From Acidithiobacillus ferruginosus (GTDB lineage: Bacteria; Pseudomonadota; Gammaproteobacteria; Acidithiobacillales; Acidithiobacillaceae), in the NCBI RefSeq assembly GCF_018854495.1, contig NZ_JABBDR010000155.1, forward strand, positions 1-14,303: a stretch of DNA of 14,303 nucleotides. Direction: 5' to 3'. Every line of letters starts with the position of its first letter. Within the stretch, counting starts at the first letter, position 1. Shown in pieces: positions 8,050 to 13,534 of the stretch. The notes beneath the pieces are model-generated. The model was not told where the DNA came from. It searched no databases and was given only the letters and a program-made list of their open reading frames with translations. The position numbers and the translations under genes are program-made.

Positions 8050-8322
8050 ATGTTTAACAAGATGTATGGGTTGGCAAAAAGTCTGAACCGACAGGCCAAG
8101 GAGCACTTGATCAAGGTGTTAAAGATAGGGAGCCGTGGCGTCATCGTGCTGATGGCCCCAGTCCCGATCTACGCAGTAAAAGAAATTTTGGCGAAGTTTG
8201 GGCCAGATGGGGTGTCTGTGTCTTACGTCCTGTTGCTGCTTGTATCTGTTTTTACCATAATGGTGACGTATGGCGCTTTTCAATTAGCCATCATCGTCGT
8301 TCTCGATACCATGGACGACTAG
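8050..8322 (+). CDS. Small hypothetical membrane protein
   Basis: A 90-residue protein with a basic amphipathic N-terminus (MFNKMYGLAKSLNRQAKEHL) and two hydrophobic segments near residues 28-46 and 56-85. The ATG at 8050 is preferred over the ATG at 8020 because GGAGG lies 6 bases upstream, an excellent ribosome binding site that the earlier start lacks. The product is probably an inner-membrane protein. I do not recognise a family; size and topology would fit a pilin-like, holin-like or regulatory small membrane protein, none of which is supported by a motif. It is the first of two plus-strand genes that interrupt an otherwise minus-strand transfer region. Confidence 0.6.
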   Translation: MFNKMYGLAKSLNRQAKEHLIKVLKIGSRGVIVLMAPVPIYAVKEILAKFGPDGVSVSYVLLLLVSVFTIMVTYGAFQLAIIVVLDTMDD

Positions 8323-8336
8323 GAAAGGAGATATAT

Positions 8337-8510
8337 ATGGAAACCTTGGTTGCCCTTGTTGTGGGCCAACTAATCATCGCGGCGCTTGTAGTCTCGATTG
8401 CCCTGTTCATTGCAAAAGCCGTTTGGGAAGGACACAAAGAAAAGTTAGAGGAAAAGCAGCAAAGAGAAGCCGAAAAGCAAGGCAGCCCTCATTTGCCGCT
8501 GGCATCCTGA
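8337..8510 (+). CDS. 57-residue single-pass membrane peptide
   Basis: A very short gene that automatic callers could miss. A strong ribosome site, AAAGGAG at 8324-8330, sits 6 bases before the ATG, and the start region reads AAGGAGATATATATG. The product has a hydrophobic helix at about residues 3-27 (starting METLVALVVGQLIIAAL), then a highly charged Lys/Glu/Gln helix (residues 31-49), and ends PHLPLAS. This is the architecture of a single-pass membrane protein with a cytoplasmic amphipathic or coiled tail. It begins 14 bases after the preceding gene and is followed within ten bases by a terminator-like hairpin, so the two form a small operon. The function is unknown. Confidence 0.6.
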   Translation: METLVALVVGQLIIAALVVSIALFIAKAVWEGHKEKLEEKQQREAEKQGSPHLPLAS

Positions 8511-8519
8511 TCCACCCCC

Positions 8520-8547
8520 AACCCTCCCGCTCCGGCTTGAGGGTTTT
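8520..8547 (+). terminator. Intrinsic terminator after the plus-strand small-gene operon
   Basis: AACCCTC (8520-8526) pairs with GAGGGTT (8539-8545) around a 12-base loop that can itself form a CCG/CGG pairing, and the plus strand continues with TTTT (8544-8547). It begins ten bases after the 57-residue gene and ends at the stop codon of the converging 8548-9468 gene. On the minus strand no T tract follows, so termination should be stronger for plus-strand transcripts. The T tract is short. Confidence 0.55.
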
Positions 8548-9468
8548 CTATGCCCGTGTCCAGCCACGATTCCTGAGTGCTACGGCCCTGGTGAGTCCCT
8601 TAGCCGACCCGTCGCCGCCAGCGATCCAGCGGCGCAGGGTGCGTTCGGATACGCCCATGCGCTCCGCAAGCTCGGTTCTGAGGGTGATCTCTGTCACATG
8701 CAGGACCGCTTCCGCGCTGCGGAGAAGTTCGTCCCAGCCGGTATCCGAGTAGTCTCCCGTCGTTTTTTCCGCAGCGCGAATACGGTCCATCTGGTAATCG
8801 GGGATAAGCGTGCGCCCGTAGACATAGTTATACACTATGTCTACGGAGACACCGAGATACTCCGCCATCTGCCGCTGGCTCCAGTGCAATTGTCGAATGA
8901 CCCCCCGCAACTCCATAGCGGGGCCGATGGGGGCCATTTCCCGTTCTCTGGCAGGTGTCTCGGGCGGTGTGGGCAAACTCCCGATAAATGGTGCGACTCG
9001 CTTCATAGCCTCTTCCCGCCGTTGTTCCATCAGTGCCATGCTTTCCTCGTCCATGATGGATTCCAGAGGATCGCCGATCCGTCCTTCGGTCATACTGTCC
9101 ATCCAGTCGTGACCGTCCTCGGATTGAGCAGACAGCGCATAGCGGTTTTCTGATCGAAAGATCCGGGTCATGGCAAACTGGGCAGTGGTCCAGACCCACA
9201 AGCTTGCTGGGAGTTCACTGGTGAAGCCTTCTTTTTGGTCCCGTCGTTTGAGTAATGCTATCCATATCCGCTGAAGAATCTCATCCTGAAGTTCCTCATC
9301 CAGCGGGATACCCGTCTTCCGGCACATCCTGCCGGCGACACCGCGCACGATGCGCCGGAAGGCGGGCAGAAGTTGCCGGAACAGGCGTTCCTCATTCGGG
9401 TTGTCGCCTCGGATCCAGGTGGATAACGCCTGGTTGATTTCGGTCGCGGACAGCAGGCGCTCTTCCAT
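8548..9468 (-). CDS. Sigma-70 region-2-like domain joined to two helix-turn-helix segments
   Basis: A 306-residue putative transcription regulator. Residues 26-107 resemble region 2 of sigma-70/ECF factors: an EERLF-x-LLPAFRRIVRG helix, an acidic DEELQDEILQRIW helix corresponding to the core-binding helix, and a SLWVWTTAQFAMTRIFRSENR segment where sigma factors melt and read the -10 element. After a charged linker (110-180) comes an XRE-like helix-turn-helix (about 187-233, WSQRQMAEYLGVSVDIVYNYVYG). A second helix-turn-helix lies at about 256-300 (TELAERMGVSERTLRRWI). No typical sigma region 4 is seen; the two HTH units take its place. The ATG at 9468 abuts the traI stop codon (TGAATG), so translation is coupled to the relaxase gene. 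The domain assignments rest on pattern recognition; the sigma-like call is the less certain. Confidence 0.7.
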   Translation of the reverse strand: MEERLLSATEINQALSTWIRGDNPNEERLFRQLLPAFRRIVRGVAGRMCRKTGIPLDEELQDEILQRIWIALLKRRDQKEGFTSELPASLWVWTTAQFAMTRIFRSENRYALSAQSEDGHDWMDSMTEGRIGDPLESIMDEESMALMEQRREEAMKRVAPFIGSLPTPPETPAREREMAPIGPAMELRGVIRQLHWSQRQMAEYLGVSVDIVYNYVYGRTLIPDYQMDRIRAAEKTTGDYSDTGWDELLRSAEAVLHVTEITLRTELAERMGVSERTLRRWIAGGDGSAKGLTRAVALRNRGWTRA

Positions 9469-11889
9469 TCAGGCGGCAGACTGGTCGTGCGGCAACTGAA
9501 CGGGTGCCGAGAGCGTGCCGTTTTCAAGGTCGATGCTCCCGTCCGCAAGCGTTCTGATTTCCAGCAGGGTTCTCATCTCGGGGATAAGCACCCGTCCGGT
9601 GCCGAGCTTCTCAAGAGCTTTCAGAACCAGTTTCCCTGTGTCGTCTTTCACGGGGAAGCTGAACAGGTCGTTCAGGCTGACCTTCTGGATAGCATTGGGG
9701 TCATCCGCTCCGGTCATTTGCGCACGATCCCTGCGGGTCTGGTCCATCCAGATCAGCGCGAAGAGCACGGACTTGCGGGCAGCGGTATCCAGGTGCAGGT
9801 CTCTGCCAGGTATTTCCGTGAGAATGCCAGGATACTGGGTCCAATAGTAGCGCACACGCTCGATGAGCTTCTGATTCTTCTCTTTTGGGGTCTCCATTTC
9901 TCTCCTGATGATGTGGGGGCTCTCTCTGTTCATACTGGCGCGGTCCCGGACGCGCAGTAGTTGGCGCAGCTTTTCTTCGCGGCTCCGAATGGTTGTCTGA
10001 TTTTCCGCTGCGGATTCCGCGGGCAGCGTATCCCCAGTGGATTCGGCAACGGGCGCGGGCGGCGTATCAGGGAGGTTGCCTCGCGTTTCCTCCGAAGGGA
10101 TATCTCTTGAAGAAGGTTCTCCTGAAGAAGGTTCTCCCGAAGGGGCCGGTGGCACACTGGGTACATTGAAGGGGTCGTCATCGTCCTCTTCTGATGCGCA
10201 TTCTGGCGCGTCGTGGGGGACCGCTTCATGCAGGTCCGGCGGTATGTCGCGGTCGTCATCGTCCGCGTCGCCTTTGTCTTCTTCATCTCCCGTCCGGGCC
10301 TGTTGCGCGGGGGGCGTTGGGGCCGACGCTGCGGTAGCCTCCGGGGCCTGCAAGAGCTCCGTGTCTGCTGCGGCTTCCTTCGGTTTGGAGAACCACTGTG
10401 GCCATGTGGCGGCCTTGGGCGTGATGGTCGCCGGGTAGTCCTCCATGTTCATATATTTGGCGAACGGATTGTTCTCATCCTCGGTGATGCGCACGATGTA
10501 GTGGGGCAGACGCAATTCCGTTTCGGATGATTCTCCATCCTTGTTGGTTCCGTCTATTTGCAGATAGAAACCGGCACCCTCCGGTTTCTTGCAGACCGTC
10601 CCCTGAAAATCTTTCTTGATCAGCCCCTGGGCATCGAGCCGATGGGCGATGACGCTGATGAGTTTGCCCGGATTGCCATTGTTGTTGCCGGTGTAGTCGG
10701 CGCGGGTCAAAGACAGGTGATCGCAGATCAGCGTGCGCAACTTGTTCTCTATGATGTAGAGCACGCGCCCCTTCTTGTAGGCGATGCGCTTTTGCGGGGA
10801 CTTGCTGTTGATGAGGGATTCATCGTCCATGAGGTGCAGGAAGGTTTCCCATATCTGCTGGTTCAGATCGAGTTCGGGCAACTCGTCTTCGTCCCGGTAG
10901 TCGGCCATGACTTCGCTGCTGCGCCCCTCTATGGCTCCTGCTACGAGATCGGCATCATGAATCGTCTCCATGAGGGCGGCAACGGCGCCGTCGGTATGAA
11001 TGAGGGATCGCTTGTATCCGGAGCCGGGATAGGCACTGGGATGGTGATAATAGCGGATGGATTGGGTGAGGAGACGCTGGATGTAGTCATCATGCACGCC
11101 CTGGTCATCCACGATTTCCCAGAACTCGGGCAGACTGGCCAGTATCCTGCTGCCCACCATGTCGTGCAGGCCAATCACCGTGATGGTTCCGTCCGATCCG
11201 CGCTTAAAGCAGCGCACCTTGCCGATGTCATGGGCGATGCCTGCGAGGATCGCGGTTGGCAGATCGTAGGGGCGGCTTTGCGCGGGCTTATTCACGTTCG
11301 TCGGCATGACAGGTGCGGTCGCAGTTTCCCAGAGCTTCGCCATGGCCGCCGATACCCGCAGGCTATGGCTGATCAGGAGTGCGTCCCCGTGGGATCCCCG
11401 CACGGGCGAGGCCGGGAGTTGTGACGCATCCAGTATGGAAAATACGGCCCAGAAGAGGTCCGCCATCGGGGTTTTGGATGCGGCGAGATCAAGTAGTGCC
11501 GCAGTATTGAGCCGGGGGTCGTGTTTGTCGGGTGAGATTACCGCCAGCAAGGCTTGCAGGCGTAGCACCTGCTGCTTACGAGAAATGGTCAGGCGGGCCG
11601 GGAGAATGGGTGACGGCAGAATGCCAATGCTGGTGACGGCACCCCGGTACGCCATGGGCCGCAATCCCATCGTCACCCGGAAGATGTGGTAGGCGTCCAC
11701 AGCAAGGGCCAGCGCCGCCGCAAAGAAGAGCACGATAGCGATCCACGACAGTCTCCACGGAATCTCCGGAATCCGGGAGAGCATCATCGGCAGGTTGGTC
11801 CAGGCGGCCACGGCGAGGCCCACAAGTACCCAGAACGTCAGCACCGTGAGGGTGGACTTGGCGATGCGACGATGTGGAGCTGCGGCCAT
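9469..11889 (-). CDS. traI: TraI-like MOBH-family relaxase with HD domain and membrane-anchored N-terminus
   Basis: An 806-residue protein that probably nicks at oriT and leads the strand into the recipient. The TraI_2/MOBH HD-hydrolase core is visible: LPAS (158-161), S-H-G (166-168), HSL (H175), AGIAHDIGK (H220-D221), YYHHP (H282-H283) and HDAD (311-314). Unlike SXT TraI, where LPASE is followed by three histidines, only H167 remains. Two N-terminal hydrophobic segments (13-35 and 47-70) suggest membrane anchoring. A Pro/Asp/Glu-rich disordered linker spans about 515-640 and includes a 15-bp tandem duplication. The C-terminal domain (about 640-800) is basic and helical, as in the C-terminal conserved domain of these relaxases. 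The ATG at 11889 begins 9 bases after the preceding stop; the ribosome site is weak, suggesting coupling. An HD phosphohydrolase with another role cannot be excluded. Confidence 0.78.
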   Translation of the reverse strand: MAAAPHRRIAKSTLTVLTFWVLVGLAVAAWTNLPMMLSRIPEIPWRLSWIAIVLFFAAALALAVDAYHIFRVTMGLRPMAYRGAVTSIGILPSPILPARLTISRKQQVLRLQALLAVISPDKHDPRLNTAALLDLAASKTPMADLFWAVFSILDASQLPASPVRGSHGDALLISHSLRVSAAMAKLWETATAPVMPTNVNKPAQSRPYDLPTAILAGIAHDIGKVRCFKRGSDGTITVIGLHDMVGSRILASLPEFWEIVDDQGVHDDYIQRLLTQSIRYYHHPSAYPGSGYKRSLIHTDGAVAALMETIHDADLVAGAIEGRSSEVMADYRDEDELPELDLNQQIWETFLHLMDDESLINSKSPQKRIAYKKGRVLYIIENKLRTLICDHLSLTRADYTGNNNGNPGKLISVIAHRLDAQGLIKKDFQGTVCKKPEGAGFYLQIDGTNKDGESSETELRLPHYIVRITEDENNPFAKYMNMEDYPATITPKAATWPQWFSKPKEAAADTELLQAPEATAASAPTPPAQQARTGDEEDKGDADDDDRDIPPDLHEAVPHDAPECASEEDDDDPFNVPSVPPAPSGEPSSGEPSSRDIPSEETRGNLPDTPPAPVAESTGDTLPAESAAENQTTIRSREEKLRQLLRVRDRASMNRESPHIIRREMETPKEKNQKLIERVRYYWTQYPGILTEIPGRDLHLDTAARKSVLFALIWMDQTRRDRAQMTGADDPNAIQKVSLNDLFSFPVKDDTGKLVLKALEKLGTGRVLIPEMRTLLEIRTLADGSIDLENGTLSAPVQLPHDQSAA
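10109..10138. repeat. 15-bp tandem duplication in the relaxase linker
   Basis: Two copies of GAAGAAGGTTCTCC(T/C) lie head to tail at 10109-10123 and 10124-10138, within traI. In the protein they encode the repeated GEPSS units of the disordered linker. The frame is kept, so this looks like slippage tolerated in a low-constraint region. Confidence 0.7.
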
Positions 11890-11898
11890 GAGAGACTG

Positions 11899-12297
11899 CT
11901 ACCAGGTCCAGGCGGCAGCGGAGCCCGCCGGCGGATGGGGTATGGCTTTGCGCATTCCGGCAACCGCATCCAGACGCTCTTCGAGATCATCGTCGATCTG
12001 ACAGCGCGTGTCGTGGCGACGCTGGGCTTGTTGAATACGCCGCTGTAGCGACTGGTCGCTGATTCGGTCGAGCGGCTCCAGCGGGGCGGAAAGGATTCCC
12101 CGGAGGCTCTTCAACTCGCGTAATGCTTCTTCGCCCGACGCGAAGGTCTTGCGCAGTCCGTCATGGAAACGGACGGCTACCAGAACATCGCCACCGTCGC
12201 GCACCACGCGCACAATGACCCCGCCGCCGAAGCGCGGGTGTGAGACCATCAAGCCGGTCCAAGCCTGCTCGTAATGCGCGAATGTGTAAGCTCCCAT
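11899..12297 (-). CDS. Small protein with UvrD/PcrA C-terminal-like Tudor domain
   Basis: A 132-residue protein. The ATG at 12297 is supported by AAGGAGG 5 bases upstream, which overlaps the stop codon of the preceding gene; a longer upstream extension of the frame is non-coding. Residues about 12-60 read GLMVSHPRFGGGVIVRVV, then a short turn, VAVRFHDGLRKTF and a closing helix. This matches the pattern of the Tudor-like domain at the C-terminus of UvrD/PcrA helicases (G-x-x-V-x-H-x-x-FG-x-G-x-V ... V-x-F-x-x-G-x-K-x-L), also found in small stand-alone proteins. In PcrA and UvrD this domain contacts RNA polymerase. The rest is helical and charged (residues 65-132). There is no helicase part. 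By context it could link the element's transcription or relaxosome to RNA polymerase, which is inference. Confidence 0.7.
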   Translation of the reverse strand: MGAYTFAHYEQAWTGLMVSHPRFGGGVIVRVVRDGGDVLVAVRFHDGLRKTFASGEEALRELKSLRGILSAPLEPLDRISDQSLQRRIQQAQRRHDTRCQIDDDLEERLDAVAGMRKAIPHPPAGSAAAWTW

Positions 12298-12308
12298 CAA
12301 TACCTCCT

Positions 12309-12887
12309 TCAGACCGTTTTCCAAAAGCTGGCCCAGCTCACCGGGATCGGTTGCCCGTAGCGGTTCAGCGGGCTGTGTCCAACGCAGTACCAGTACAACC
12401 CGTCGAATCCCGATACGATGATTCCTGACTGTTCCAGATGCTCCAGGGCGTGCCGTAGCGCCAAGGGTGCCGGTGCGCCGACGATCCGGCATAATGCCTC
12501 ATGGCTCGCGCCTGGCCACTCCCAGAGGCGCCTGGCCACCCATATTCCGTCCTCACCGGATGCGCCGAAGGCCTCTTCCACGATGCGGGCGGGCAGTGGC
12601 GTGACCAGCGCGGGGATGGCTGTCGTAAAGCGCATGTCCCGAAACCAGAACTGGAGCTGCACCCGCAACCGCACGATCCACGGACGCGCTTCCAGCACAT
12701 CGCAACAGTCGGCAAAGTCGATGTCTTCCCGTGACTCCGCGCCAAATATCCAGAGCACCGCCGACTCCCGGCGTGCCGGTGTCACCCGTTTCGTCGTGGC
12801 CAGGGCGATCCGGCTTTGCAGATGGTAGAAAACGAGCCGCCTGTCCGGCGTCAGCTCATCGACATACTCCCGGATGACGCGAGTTAC
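12309..12887 (-). CDS. Winged-helix-like hypothetical protein with unclear start
   Basis: The open frame to the stop at 12309 looks coding from about 12887: G/C-rich third positions and ordinary composition start at EEKVTRVIREYVDEL, right where the upstream membrane-protein gene stops (12884). No ATG, GTG or TTG exists in that stretch. The first conventional starts are GTG at 12785 (no ribosome site) and GTG at 12758 (GGGAG 6 bases upstream), which would give about 150 residues. The frame continues far upstream, but there it runs out of frame through the preceding gene and is Asp/Gly-rich nonsense. The C-terminal part, HEALCRIVGAPAPLALRHAL then EQSGIIVSGFDGLYWYC, has the helix-turn-helix plus wing shape of a winged-helix domain. 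The family is not recognised. It lies in the same operon, upstream of the Tudor-like gene. Confidence 0.6.
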   Translation of the reverse strand, partial: VTRVIREYVDELTPDRRLVFYHLQSRIALATTKRVTPARRESAVLWIFGAESREDIDFADCCDVLEARPWIVRLRVQLQFWFRDMRFTTAIPALVTPLPARIVEEAFGASGEDGIWVARRLWEWPGASHEALCRIVGAPAPLALRHALEHLEQSGIIVSGFDGLYWYCVGHSPLNRYGQPIPVSWASFWKTV

Positions 12888-13240
12888 TTTCTCTTCGGAT
12901 CTTCCAGGGTGGGATGTATGTCCTTGTGAGAAGAGAACAGATTCCGAAACAAAATCAGATGGGCATCCACTATCGTCCGCCCCGTCTTCACCGTCCAGTG
13001 AAAGATCGCCAGGAATATGGCCGAAAACACCGGCATCAACAGCGTCCCAAAAATCCCCTTCAATATCTCCCGCGTTACCGGCATCCACAGCAACAGCAGC
13101 AGCAAGACCACGGTCGCCACGATCAGGAAGTCCGTCCCCGGCGTGAAGAAGTGGGCCAGCATCCCGGCATGTGCCGATGTGGAGTGTGTCGCCGCCACGG
13201 GGCGGGTCCCCGTCATTGGGGACGTAATGGACTGACTCAT
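12884..13240 (-). CDS. Small inner-membrane protein of the traD-traI interval
   Basis: A 118-residue protein with a polar N-terminus, two adjacent hydrophobic helices (about 37-54, which includes seven consecutive leucines, and 58-81), then an amphipathic segment HWTVKTGRTIVDAHLILFRNL and a polar tail ending DPKRK. The ATG at 13240 is well supported by AAAGGAG 7 bases upstream and follows the ribbon-helix-helix gene by 14 bases, so both are on one transcript. I do not recognise the family. The position between coupling protein and relaxase and the two-helix hairpin suggest a membrane partner of TraD or of the relaxosome, which is inference only. Confidence 0.7.
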   Translation of the reverse strand: MSQSITSPMTGTRPVAATHSTSAHAGMLAHFFTPGTDFLIVATVVLLLLLLWMPVTREILKGIFGTLLMPVFSAIFLAIFHWTVKTGRTIVDAHLILFRNLFSSHKDIHPTLEDPKRK

Positions 13241-13254
13241 GATTCAGCTCCTTT

Positions 13255-13461
13255 CTACTCAACATCGCGTGCCAGCTTTTTGATGGCGGTTTCGATGGCA
13301 ATACGCTTCGTCCACCCGGTTTTCCGGACGATCTGCTCCAGATCGGCAGCGGCCTCGGGCTCGATATACACCTGCAATCTGGTCAACTGCGGACCATCGG
13401 ATTCCTTCAGGGTACGTTCCCGCCACCGCTTTTGCCGTTCCCGATTCGATTCTGCGCTCAT
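13255..13461 (-). CDS. Ribbon-helix-helix DNA-binding protein
   Basis: A 68-residue protein. A basic N-terminus (SNRERQKRWRERTLKE) precedes an Arc/MetJ-type fold: a beta strand TRLQVYI (27-33), helix A PEAAADLEQIVRKTG (35-49), a turn, and helix B TKRIAIETAIKKLAR (51-65). Such proteins bind DNA as dimers through the paired strands and act as repressors, antitoxins or relaxosome accessory factors such as TraY. The ATG at 13461 is used because the strand-helix-helix unit follows it directly; the frame extends upstream only as an out-of-frame shadow of traD. Its promoter carries a 32-bp near-palindrome, which makes autoregulation the natural reading. The ribosome site (GGGTGGG) is imperfect. No toxin partner is evident next to it. 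Confidence 0.75.
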   Translation of the reverse strand: MSAESNRERQKRWRERTLKESDGPQLTRLQVYIEPEAAADLEQIVRKTGWTKRIAIETAIKKLARDVE

Positions 13462-13470
13462 ACACCCACC

Positions 13471-13502
13471 CGTTAGGCTGTAACGTGTGTTAGAGCCTAA
13501 CG
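13471..13502. repeat. 32-bp near-perfect inverted repeat, probable operator
   Basis: Two 14-base arms (13471-13484 and 13489-13502) flank a 4-base centre GTGT with a single mismatch. The outer 9 bases are CGTTAGGCT and AGCCTAACG, and the inner 4 are TAAC and GTTA. The pattern contains four GTTA(G)/(C)TAAC half-sites, as expected for tandem ribbon-helix-helix dimers. It begins 10 bases before the start codon of the RHH gene and overlaps the -10 box. No T tract follows on either strand, so it is not an intrinsic terminator. Confidence 0.75.
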
Positions 13503-13523
13503 CTCTCGTGTCGGCCTTGTCAA
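13494..13523 (-). promoter_or_regulatory. Promoter of the RHH-membrane-traI operon
   Basis: On the minus strand a perfect TTGACA (13518-13523) is followed after 18 bases by TAGGCT (13494-13499), which keeps the first, second and last bases of the -10 consensus. The -10 lies inside one arm of the inverted repeat, so binding there should block initiation. The predicted start is about 26 bases before the ATG at 13461. It lies entirely in the gap after the traD stop codon. Confidence 0.6.
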
Positions 13524-13534
13524 GCGCCTCCGAT

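Noticed and set aside
8322..8339. Start region AAGGAGATATATATG resembles the phage T7 gene 10 leader used in expression vectors
   Set aside because: The match covers only the ribosome site and A/T spacer; the coding sequence and surroundings are natural, and a short A/T-rich spacer can arise independently.
10558..11424. Long plus-strand open frame of 288 codons inside traI
   Set aside because: It is antisense to the conserved HD-domain region, has no recognisable motif or ribosome site, and its composition is that of a mirror frame of a G/C-rich gene.
12298..12492. Upstream extension of the Tudor-like gene
   Set aside because: It overlaps the preceding gene out of frame, while a strong AAGGAGG site directs initiation at 12297.
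12888..13301. Upstream extension of the winged-helix gene's frame through the membrane-protein gene
   Set aside because: The translated extension is Asp/Gly-rich and fully overlaps a well-supported gene in another frame that has a strong ribosome site.
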